Below, piece by piece: positions 1 to 5,798 of a stretch of DNA of 11,729 nt; positions within the stretch are counted from its first letter, which is position 1, and each line of letters starts with the position of its first letter. A model generated the notes under the pieces. The model made no database searches and had not been told where the DNA came from. It saw only the letters and a program-made list of their open reading frames with translations. The stretch is from Acidimicrobiaceae bacterium (GTDB lineage: Bacteria; Actinomycetota; Acidimicrobiia; Acidimicrobiales; Bog-793). The stretch lies in NCBI GenBank assembly GCA_025463965.1, contig JAODBN010000296.1, positions 1 to 11,729 of the forward strand. Reading direction: 5' to 3'. The position numbers and the translations under genes are program-made.

Positions 1-25
1 GAGCTCAAGCCGTGGTCTTGAGCTC
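1..25. repeat. Perfect inverted repeat (9-bp arms, 7-nt loop)
   Basis: GAGCTCAAG at 1-9 and CTTGAGCTC at 17-25 are exact reverse complements around a 7-nt spacer, giving a stable potential hairpin. No T-run follows on the plus strand, and the minus-strand continuation lies outside the window. It could be a transcription terminator for the minus-strand protease operon (about 250 nt downstream of its last stop) or for a gene to the left, or an operator. Function is inference. Confidence 0.5.
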
Positions 26-274
26 ACGCGCCGTCGGGTCGGGAGTCGTCGTGAACGGCGGTCGGACCAGACTCGGTTGTTCCCGATCGGTCAGATTGGA
101 GCGGGCGAGCTATGCGTAGACCGGAGTAGCGTCCATACAGCTGCGATATTCGGTGATCAGGAACGAGCACCTGGTGCACCGTCGACGGCGTAACCCCGAG
201 ATCGGGAGTTGGTGTCGCTCATCTCGAGCGCCGCGCGCCGGCAGCGACAGGTGAACATGAATTGAGGAGCTGGG
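26..274. other. Intergenic stretch without a recognised gene
   Basis: No ORF here has a recognisable product or a convincing ribosome binding site. Short inverted repeats are visible: GCACC-T-GGTGC at 167-177 and CCCGA-GA-TCGGG at 195-206. The latter could fold downstream of the protease operon but has no T-tract. No tRNA-like cloverleaf was seen. Confidence 0.4.
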
Positions 275-1237
275 TTAGTCGGTCAGTTCGCCGAGCGTGG
301 CCGCGACCGTCCGCTTCCGGTCATCGCGGAGGAATTCCACCGGCACCCTTCGGCCGATGCGCGGCTCGTCCATCAGGCCTTGCAAGGTCGCGAGGTCAAC
401 CGTCCGAACGCCATCGACCGAGAGGATCCGGTCGCCGACCCGCAATCCCGCAGTTTGGGCGGGGCTGCCCGACGGCACCATCGCGATCGTGATCGCCCGA
501 CTCTGACCGGTACTCCGGACGGCCGCCGCCGGGAGGGGGCGACTTACGCCTCCGATCCCAAGGTACGCCCGACGCACGCGACCGGTCGACATGATCGATC
601 CGATGATCTGGCGGGTGAAGTCGTTGATCGGCACCGCGAGACCGAGTCCCTGGCCGATGCCCGGTCCGACGACCGCGGTGTTCACGCCGACGACCTCCGC
701 ATTGGCCGTCGCGAGGGCACCGCCCGAGTTGCCGGGGTGCAGTGCCGCATCGGTCTGGATGACGTTGTCGACGATCCGGCTGCCGAGGCCGATCCCGGTC
801 GGCAGAGATCGGCCGAGCCCGCTCACGACCCCCGCGCTCAGCGAACCGCTGTAGCCGAGTGGACTGCCGACTGCGACGACGAGTTGACCAACGCGCAGTC
901 CGGCGGCGTCGCCAAGAGTCGCCGGGGCGAGTCCGCTCGCGTCGCACCGAACGACCGCAAGGTCAGTGTGGCGGTCGGCTCCGACGATCTCGGCCCGAAC
1001 TTGCTCACCGGTCGCGAGCTCGACGGAGGTTCGACGCGAGCCATCAACGACGTGCGCCGAAGTGATGAGGAAGCCGTCGGGGGTGATGACGATCGCGGAG
1101 CCGCCTCCGCTACGCGCCTCGCCGTGGGGCCCGACGACCCCCACCTGCACGCTTACGACAGACGGCAAGAGCCGTTCCGCGACGCGCGTGACCGCGGTGG
1201 AATACGCGTCGAGCGCCGACTGGGTCCCCACGGTCAC
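275..1237 (-). CDS. HtrA/DegP-like serine protease (trypsin fold + PDZ), second gene of a tandem pair
   Basis: A 320-aa S1C (HtrA-type) endopeptidase, expected to cleave misfolded proteins. The catalytic triad is visible: His62 in TSAHVVDG, Asp92 in DRHTDLAVV and Ser171 in HPGNSGGAL. One PDZ domain covers about residues 224-315, with the GSPAQTAGLRVGDRILSVDG signature. Canonical DegP-type proteins have a signal peptide or N-terminal TM helix; none is visible here, so a cytoplasmic location is inferred. The start is GTG at 1237-1235. It shares one base with the TAG stop of the upstream protease gene, so translational coupling is likely. No other start is better supported. The protein is complete and the triad intact, so activity is expected. 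The exact substrate is unknown. Confidence 0.9.
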   Translation of the reverse strand: MTVGTQSALDAYSTAVTRVAERLLPSVVSVQVGVVGPHGEARSGGGSAIVITPDGFLITSAHVVDGSRRTSVELATGEQVRAEIVGADRHTDLAVVRCDASGLAPATLGDAAGLRVGQLVVAVGSPLGYSGSLSAGVVSGLGRSLPTGIGLGSRIVDNVIQTDAALHPGNSGGALATANAEVVGVNTAVVGPGIGQGLGLAVPINDFTRQIIGSIMSTGRVRRAYLGIGGVSRPLPAAAVRSTGQSRAITIAMVPSGSPAQTAGLRVGDRILSVDGVRTVDLATLQGLMDEPRIGRRVPVEFLRDDRKRTVAATLGELTD

Positions 1238-2139
1238 TACGCCTCGCCACCCGGACCGTCGGTTGCGTCGAAGTCGACCAGCACTTCGATCTCGTCGGTG
1301 CCGCGGACGATGCCCAAACGGATGCTGCTGCCTGTGCCGTCGAGCGCGCGGTGCAGGTCATCGACTGATGCAATCGCGTTGTCGTCTGCGCGGACGATCA
1401 CGTCGCCGCGACGGATCCCCGCTTGCGCTGCAGGGCTCGCGTCGATGACGCCCCGGACAAGTGGTGCGTCGATCGGCGGAAGACCCACTGCCGCGCGCAG
1501 CCGTCGAGCTGCATGGGGCGGCGTTACCGCAATGCCGAGGGTCCGGCGGTTCGGGAGATTACCGCTGGCTGCCTGTTCGACGAATGTGCGAAGCGCGTCA
1601 CCGGCAGGAAGTGCGACGTAGAAGCCATCTTCGACTCGGTGGGTGTTCAGTCCGACCAGGCGCCCGTCGCTGTCGACCACGGGACCGCCCGAGGAACCAC
1701 GGGGCAGCGGGGCGGTGTGCTCGAGGCCCCCGGAAACGCGTCGGCCGCGAGGTCCTCTGAAGTCTCGTCCGAGCGAGGAGACGGTCCCGACCGTAACCCG
1801 GAGCTCACGTCCTCCCGGGCGTGAGAGACCGAAGACCACATCGCCGATCTGGGACTGATTCGAGGCGTCGACGAACGGGACGACGCCCGCGGTCTCGACG
1901 CGAATCACCGCGAGGTCGCGGTCCACGTCTGCTCCGGCGGCATTGCCGGTCACCGTCTGTCCTCCGGCGAAGGTCACCTCGACCTCGGGACCGTCGAGGT
2001 TGTGGACGTTCGTGACGACAAGACCGTCCGCGATCACGACACCACTCCCTCGGCGGTTGATGCCAACGACGGCCGGACCGATCTTCTCGACGAGCGCTCG
2101 GATGGTTGTCGATACTTCTTCTGATAGGGCGAGGGGCAT
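1237..2139 (-). CDS. HtrA-like serine protease with C-terminal PDZ domain, first gene of a tandem pair
   Basis: A 300-aa trypsin-like protease with His46 (VTNVHNLDG), Asp75 (DVDRDLAVI) and Ser150 (LPRGSSGGPVV). The usual GNSGG is GSSGG here. A PDZ domain spans about residues 203-290 (ASPAAQAGIRRGDVIV). No signal peptide or TM segment is visible. An in-frame TTG at 2169 would add ten residues, but that start lies inside a palindrome. The ATG at 2139-2137 has AAGGAG (complement of 2149-2154) nine bases upstream, so ATG is chosen. The sequence differs clearly from the downstream paralogue, so this is an old duplication or a heteromeric pair rather than a recent copy. It is divergent from an HxlR regulator, and the intergenic palindrome suggests control by it (inference). 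Confidence 0.88.
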   Translation of the reverse strand: MPLALSEEVSTTIRALVEKIGPAVVGINRRGSGVVIADGLVVTNVHNLDGPEVEVTFAGGQTVTGNAAGADVDRDLAVIRVETAGVVPFVDASNQSQIGDVVFGLSRPGGRELRVTVGTVSSLGRDFRGPRGRRVSGGLEHTAPLPRGSSGGPVVDSDGRLVGLNTHRVEDGFYVALPAGDALRTFVEQAASGNLPNRRTLGIAVTPPHAARRLRAAVGLPPIDAPLVRGVIDASPAAQAGIRRGDVIVRADDNAIASVDDLHRALDGTGSSIRLGIVRGTDEIEVLVDFDATDGPGGEA

Positions 2140-2157
2140 GCTGTCGGACTCCTTACT

Positions 2158-2182
2158 GGTAACTTGCAATCAACAAGTAACC
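2158..2182. promoter_or_regulatory. Palindromic operator candidate for the divergent HxlR regulator
   Basis: GGTAACTTG (2158-2166) and CAAGTAACC (2174-2182) form an inverted repeat with 8 of 9 positions complementary and a 7-nt spacer. It lies between the divergent protease and HxlR genes. HxlR-family dimers bind short two-fold symmetric sites near their own promoters, so this is the natural autoregulatory site. A TAGGAT at 2185-2190 beside it could be the -10 of the regulator promoter, with TTGCAA (2164-2169) as a -35 at a short 15-nt spacing. Binding is inference; the symmetry is seen directly. Confidence 0.65.
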
Positions 2183-2254
2183 ACTAGGATAGCGGCGTCT
2201 TCGCTATGCGATGCGCGGCCGGCAACAGCGGCAGGACGACGAGATGGAGAGCTC

Positions 2255-2689
2255 ATGAGCGCCACCGAACCCACAGCCGAGTCAACGACCAGTGCAGGCC
2301 TCACGCGTGCGCTTGAACGCGTCGGCGATCGTTGGACGTTGCTGGCGGTCGCGGCGCTGCTCGACGGTCCCCGCCGCTTCGGTGAACTCGGACTCGCGAT
2401 GCCGGGGATCTCCACGAACGTGCTGACAAGCCGCCTGCGCGCGCTCGAGCAGAGCGGAGTCGTCATCGCGACCGCGTATACGAACCGACCCCCTCGCTAC
2501 GAATACGAGCTCACGGACGTCGGCCGCGATCTCGCGGGTGCTATTCAGCACCTGGCGGTCTGGGGAGCCCGCGCGGGGCAAGAGGGCGAGAACCTTGTCC
2601 ACCGTGCGTGCTCGACCCCGCTCGAAGTTCGGTACTTCTGTCCGATCTGCAACGAAGTGGTGGACGAGCCCGACGAAGTCTGGATTTGA
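2255..2689 (+). CDS. HxlR-family winged-helix transcriptional regulator with a Cys-rich tail
   Basis: A 144-aa DNA-binding protein. The HxlR core spans about residues 16-105: RALERVGDRWTLLAVAALLDGPRRFGEL, then the recognition region GISTNVLTSRLRALEQSGVV and the wing with RYEYELTDVGRDL. This order is characteristic of HxlR/MarR-like repressors. The tail carries His116, Cys119, Cys129 and Cys132 in an H-x2-C-x9-C-x2-C arrangement, which could bind zinc or sense thiol stress. The start ATG at 2255 has GGAGAG at 2246-2251. The open frame extends upstream without a stop but runs antisense to the protease gene, so the long form is rejected. It is divergent from the two HtrA-like genes and likely autoregulated at the adjacent palindrome. 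Confidence 0.88.
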   Translation: MSATEPTAESTTSAGLTRALERVGDRWTLLAVAALLDGPRRFGELGLAMPGISTNVLTSRLRALEQSGVVIATAYTNRPPRYEYELTDVGRDLAGAIQHLAVWGARAGQEGENLVHRACSTPLEVRYFCPICNEVVDEPDEVWI

Positions 2690-2706
2690 CGCGATCCGCT
2701 CGTCGA

Positions 2707-2775
2707 TCAGCTATGGATCGGGTCGATTGTGTAGGTGCCGGTCTTGATGTCCGGAAGTGCCGCGGGAGCGCCCAA
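2707..2775 (-). pseudogene. Remnant of a YceI-family gene (N-terminal ~20 codons)
   Basis: Read on the minus strand from a TTG at 2775, the peptide is MGAPAALPDIKTGTYTIDPIHS followed by TGA at 2709-2707. YceI-like polyisoprenoid-binding proteins open with a (T)GTYTIDPxHS strand followed by xxGFxxRH. The match stops exactly at IDPIHS, and the remaining ~160 residues are missing. I infer a deletion that fused the 5' end of yceI to the 3' side of hxlR. YceI genes often neighbour HxlR or MarR regulators, which fits. The match is short and from memory. Confidence 0.45.
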
Positions 2776-3033
2776 TGGTTGACATTCATCGAGGGAGACG
2801 AGAGCCCCACAAGTAGCTCTGGACGCGAGGTCATACGCAAACGCGTCCTCAAGTGCAGACTGCGGATGATAAGCGAGGTCATCAAGGATCAAAAGAGCAC
2901 TTCGCAGGTGAGCGGTGCACGTCGCGACGCATTCCTCCCACTCATCGACGAACGCAGTCACCGGGCAATCCGTACTTTCCGCGCATGCTCGAGGAGGAAC
3001 TCGGGGAGCGTCGTGTCCGCAGTATCGAAACAC
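2707..3033 (-). CDS. Hypothetical protein or gene remnant, unrecognised body
   Basis: A 108-codon ORF opening with GTG, with no recognised function. It is rich in cysteine in its first 70 residues (YCGHDAP..., EECVATC). Residues about 35-85 (AFVDEWEECVATCTAHLRSALLILDD...) look like a helical coding segment. The final ~20 residues look like the start of a different family, YceI. That mixture suggests a fortuitous ORF reading through juxtaposed fragments rather than a working gene. No good Shine-Dalgarno precedes the GTG. A short ORF in another frame starting near 3047 may be the true N-terminus, separated by a frameshift. Confidence that it is expressed is low. Confidence 0.25.
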   Translation of the reverse strand: MFRYCGHDAPRVPPRACAESTDCPVTAFVDEWEECVATCTAHLRSALLILDDLAYHPQSALEDAFAYDLASRATCGALVSLDECQPLGAPAALPDIKTGTYTIDPIHS

Positions 3034-3133
3034 ATAAACATTCCTCGCTCGGTTGGAAAGCGAACAGAGCTCGATCAGAGCCCGGTAAGACGCAATGTGG
3101 GGTCGTCACGCCGCGACTTGATCGTCGTTACGG

Positions 3134-4636
3134 TCAGGCTTGCTCGAGTTCGAACGCCTCGCTCGTGGGCTGCAGTTCCGGCTGCGCCGGGCGGGATTCG
3201 AGCATGAGCGCAGAGATCAGCGCACCGGCCGCCGCCAGCCCGGCGAGCACGTAGAACGCGATGTGGAAGCCGTGGGTCAGCGCGGGCCCGCTGAACGCGC
3301 TTAAACCGACGTGGGCATCGACGTAGCGGTTCGTAAACGAGGTTGCGATGGTCACCGCGACCGCGACGCCGATGGCGCCGCCGACCTGCTGCGACGTGTT
3401 GATCAGCCCGGAAGCGACCCCCGCCTCGGCCGGCTGCACGCCGGTCAGGGCGCCGATCGACATCGGGATGAACGCGAGCGCGAGGCCGAGCCCGCTGATC
3501 AGGAACGGCGGGAACAGGTCGGTGAAGTAGTGACCGTGCACCGGCACTCGCGCGAACAGCACGAGCGCGACGGTCGACAGCGCGAGCCCGAGCGGCATGA
3601 TCGGCCGGACGCCCACCCGGGTCACGAGAGCCTGGGCCACGGTGGAGAACGCGATGGTCGTCAGGGTGAGTCCCACGTAGGCGACACCGGTCTTGATCGC
3701 CGAGTAGTGCAGCACCTCCTGCATGTACAGCGTGAGGAGGAGGAACTGCGAAAAGAGCGCCGCGCCCATCAGCAGCCCGGCCACGTTCGAAGCCGTCAGC
3801 GTGCGGAGGCGGAAGATCGTGAGCGGGAGGAGGGGTGCGTGCGACCGCGACTCGATCACGAAGAACGCGACGATCAGCACGGCTGCTCCCGCGAGCAGTC
3901 CGATTGTCTCGCCGGTTCCCCAGCCGTGCTGGGCCGCTCGCGTCATGCCGTAGACGAGCAGAACCAGGCCGCCGGTGATCGAGACGGCACCGGAGAAATC
4001 GAAGCGACGGTCCTCGAGTTCCGCGCGGCTCTCTCGCAGGAAGAATGTGGACAGCGCGATCACGAGTACTCCGACCGGGACGTTGACGAAGAAGATCCAG
4101 GGCCAGCTGAAGCCACTTGTCAGCGCGCCGCCGAGGAGGACGCCGACCGCGCTGCCGCTTCCGGCTGCGGCGCCCCAGATCCCGAGCGCAACGTTGCGCT
4201 CGCGGCCCTCGGTGAAGGTCGTGGTCAGGATCGACAGGGCCGCCGGGGAGACCAGCGCCGCGCCGAGTCCCTGGCACGCGCGGAACGCGATCAGCGAGCC
4301 CGCGGACCAGGCGAGACCGTCGAGGAGCGAGCTCACGGTGAAGAGCGCGAGCCCGACGACGAAGAGGAGCCGGCGACCGAGCAGGTCGGCCAGGCGTCCA
4401 CCGAGCATCAGGACGCCGCCGAAGAGGATCGAGTAGGCGGTGATCACCCATTGCAGGTTCTCCTGCGAGAAGTGAAGGTCGGTGCGGATCGAGGGCAGCG
4501 CCACGTTCACGATCGCGATGTCGAGCACCACCATGAACTGGGCGGCGATGATCAGAGCCAGCACGAACCAGCGAGTCCGACCGGCGCTCCCGGCCACCCC
4601 CTGTGTCAAACCGGTTTCACTCGTTTCGTTGGTCAT
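3134..4636 (-). CDS. MFS drug exporter, EmrB/QacA (DHA2, 14-TM) type
   Basis: A 500-aa inner-membrane proton-driven efflux permease. TM1 ends in the DHA2 motif LDIAIVNVALPSI (about residues 38-50), motif A is GGRLADLLGRR (79-89) and motif C is around GAAAGSGSAVGVLLGG (155-170). Length and hydrophobic pattern fit 14 helices, with a soluble acidic tail (PTSEAFELEQA). The ATG at 4636 has GGGAGG (complement of 4643-4648) six bases upstream. The frame stays open to 4915, but that extension is arginine-rich and lacks a good site, so it is excluded. Substrates cannot be told from sequence; drugs or toxic metabolites are usual in the family. It is divergent from a Crp/Fnr-like regulator, which may control it. 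Confidence 0.92.
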   Translation of the reverse strand: MTNETSETGLTQGVAGSAGRTRWFVLALIIAAQFMVVLDIAIVNVALPSIRTDLHFSQENLQWVITAYSILFGGVLMLGGRLADLLGRRLLFVVGLALFTVSSLLDGLAWSAGSLIAFRACQGLGAALVSPAALSILTTTFTEGRERNVALGIWGAAAGSGSAVGVLLGGALTSGFSWPWIFFVNVPVGVLVIALSTFFLRESRAELEDRRFDFSGAVSITGGLVLLVYGMTRAAQHGWGTGETIGLLAGAAVLIVAFFVIESRSHAPLLPLTIFRLRTLTASNVAGLLMGAALFSQFLLLTLYMQEVLHYSAIKTGVAYVGLTLTTIAFSTVAQALVTRVGVRPIMPLGLALSTVALVLFARVPVHGHYFTDLFPPFLISGLGLALAFIPMSIGALTGVQPAEAGVASGLINTSQQVGGAIGVAVAVTIATSFTNRYVDAHVGLSAFSGPALTHGFHIAFYVLAGLAAAGALISALMLESRPAQPELQPTSEAFELEQA

Positions 4637-4979
4637 CGATTGCCTCCCGGGGATGGCGTCGCCAGCCATTCTGCGAACGTCGCGCCGGGGCAGCATCTGA
4701 GAAACCCCTAGTTCACTTTGCGCCCTACGCGGCAGGGCAAGCGAGATCCCGCGGAATTCGGGTTGAACTCTCGATCTCAGCTTTACAGCGATCCAGTCCC
4801 AGGGCCTTGGGGCCATCCTCCGGCGCGTGGACAAGCTCACTGATCGGCTCGGCGTCACGCCACGCGGCGCATCGAGGGTCCGGTCGACGCGTGCGCACCC
4901 GACCTCATCCCTCAAACAGCGCCGGACACGGCCCAGTAAAGTTGCGACTAATTCTCATGGCCGAGGAGGATCGTCTGCG
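4637..4979. promoter_or_regulatory. Divergent intergenic region between the MFS and Crp/Fnr-like genes
   Basis: This 343-bp region should hold both promoters. Visible signals: TAAAGT at 4937-4942 fits an actinobacterial -10 (TANNNT) for the Crp-like gene, with only a weak -35 (CAAACA, 4913-4918). There is an inverted repeat AGCGAGATC (4740-4748) with GATCTCAGCT (4773-4782), pairing nine positions with one bulge. A small hairpin GCCCT-N7-AGGGC lies at about 4722-4738, near the MFS side. No complete gene is seen apart from an 8-codon leader ORF at 4957-4983. Confidence 0.4.
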
Positions 4980-4983
4980 GTGA
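4957..4983 (+). other. Eight-codon leader ORF overlapping the Crp/Fnr-like start
   Basis: ATG at 4957 opens MAEEDRLR and ends with TGA at 4981-4983. The stop overlaps the downstream GTG start (4980-4982) as GTGA. The downstream gene's Shine-Dalgarno GAGGAGGA (4963-4970) lies inside this mini-ORF. No Shine-Dalgarno precedes the ATG, so it would need leaderless or weak initiation. It may be a coupling or attenuating uORF, or chance. Confidence 0.25.
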
Positions 4984-5699
4984 CTACCGGGCAAGCAACC
5001 TTCTTGCCGAAAGGAAATCGCCTCCTCGACTCGCTGGCGGCGGATGAACAGGAACGGCTCGCCACCGAGGTGGACGAGGTTCAGCTCAAGATGAAAGAGC
5101 AGCTCTGCTGCGCTGGCGACCGCATCGACAGCGTGTACTTCCCGCTCAGCTGCGTCGTCTCGCTCCTAACGCGCCTCGAAGGAACCCCGGGCGTCGAGGT
5201 GGCGACCATCGGCAACGAGGGTCTCGTCGGCGTCTCCCTCTCGTGGGGAGCCGCCGTCCTCAACCCGACGGAGCTGCTTCAGGTCCAGGTCCCGGGGCGA
5301 GCGCTTCGGATGGACGCCCAGGTATTCACCGCCCGGCTCGCCGAGGACACCGCGCTGGCGGCCGTCGTTCGGCGCTATACGCAAGCGTTCTTCAGTCAGA
5401 TTTCCCAGCAGGTGGCTTGCAACGGACTGCACTCGATCGAGGAGCGCTGTGCGCGCTGGATGCTGCTGACACATGACCGGGTCGGTGCGGACGACTTCCC
5501 GCTCACCCAGGAGTTCCTCGCGCAGATGCTCGGGGTCCGGAGGGCCTCCGTGAGCCTCGTCGCCGGGATCCTGCAACAGGCCGGTTTCATCCGCTACCAA
5601 CGGGGTCGGGTAGCGGTGACCGACCGCCCCGGGCTCGAGACGGCGTCCTGTGAGTGCTACCCGGTGTTGTGCGAGGTCTTCGACCGGCTGATCCCTTAG
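4980..5699 (+). CDS. Crp/Fnr-family transcriptional regulator
   Basis: A 239-aa regulator. Residues about 12-130 form a cyclic-nucleotide-binding-like beta barrel (CCAGDRIDSVYFPLSCVVSLLT, GVEVATIGNEGLVGV). It lacks the canonical cAMP phosphate-binding RSA(S/T) motif of Crp as far as I can see. The C-terminus (about 155-220) is a Crp-type helix-turn-helix: ERCARWMLLTHDRVG, LTQEFLAQMLGVRRASVSLVAGILQQAGFI. The end has a SCECY signature typical of this actinobacterial/proteobacterial subgroup. GTG at 4980 is chosen because GAGGAGGA at 4963-4970 is nine bases upstream; the upstream in-frame extension to 4827 is low-complexity and arginine-rich. It is divergent from the MFS exporter, with a TGTG-N8-CACA palindrome just downstream. 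The ligand is unknown. Confidence 0.88.
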   Translation: MTTGQATFLPKGNRLLDSLAADEQERLATEVDEVQLKMKEQLCCAGDRIDSVYFPLSCVVSLLTRLEGTPGVEVATIGNEGLVGVSLSWGAAVLNPTELLQVQVPGRALRMDAQVFTARLAEDTALAAVVRRYTQAFFSQISQQVACNGLHSIEERCARWMLLTHDRVGADDFPLTQEFLAQMLGVRRASVSLVAGILQQAGFIRYQRGRVAVTDRPGLETASCECYPVLCEVFDRLIP

Positions 5700-5727
5700 C
5701 ACCGCCCAAAACTCCTGCCTGCGTCTA

Positions 5728-5743
5728 TGTGCGGTACCGCACA
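5728..5743. promoter_or_regulatory. Perfect 16-bp palindrome TGTGCGGTACCGCACA (operator candidate)
   Basis: This is a perfect two-fold symmetric sequence 28 bases after the Crp/Fnr-like stop and 56 bases before the LAL regulator start. Its TGTG-N8-CACA outline resembles Crp-type half-sites. A possible -10 (TAGCGT, 5751-5756) for the LAL gene lies just downstream, so a bound regulator would sit at or over its -35. As RNA it could also form a short stem but has no T-run, so a terminator is less likely. Confidence 0.5.
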
Positions 5744-5798
5744 GAGCGAGTAGCGTCTGTGCGAATTTGGGCGCGACGAATGGTGGGGAGGGGGCGCC

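Larger units (their letters stand above)
2690..3133. other. Gene-poor degenerate stretch between hxlR and the MFS gene
   Basis: This 444-bp stretch is less GC-rich than the flanking genes and holds no intact recognisable gene. It contains a minus-strand ORF (2707-3033) whose end resembles the beginning of YceI. It also has a 27-codon minus-strand ORF starting at about 3047 (MFMCFDTADTTLPEFLLEHA...) behind a GAGG-like site, which ends where the other frame continues. The pattern suggests remnants of one or more decayed genes. Confidence 0.4.

Noticed and set aside
380..1621. 413-codon plus-strand ORF antisense to the two proteases
   Set aside because: It mirrors the minus-strand protease genes, is rich in Arg/Asp/Gly with no domain, and has no ribosome site; a GC-rich shadow frame.
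1943..2254. Upstream in-frame extension of the HxlR regulator
   Set aside because: It lies over the protease gene on the other strand and the operator; ATG 2255 gives the normal family length.
3075..4451. 458-codon minus-strand ORF overlapping the MFS gene in another frame
   Set aside because: Arginine/proline-rich out-of-frame reading of the exporter; no hydrophobic helices.
3311..4711. 466-codon plus-strand ORF across the MFS gene
   Set aside because: Antisense to a clear 14-TM exporter; charged low-complexity peptide, no recognisable fold.
4636..4915. N-terminal extension of the MFS exporter
   Set aside because: Arg-rich and without a ribosome site, whereas ATG 4636 has GGGAGG at ideal spacing.
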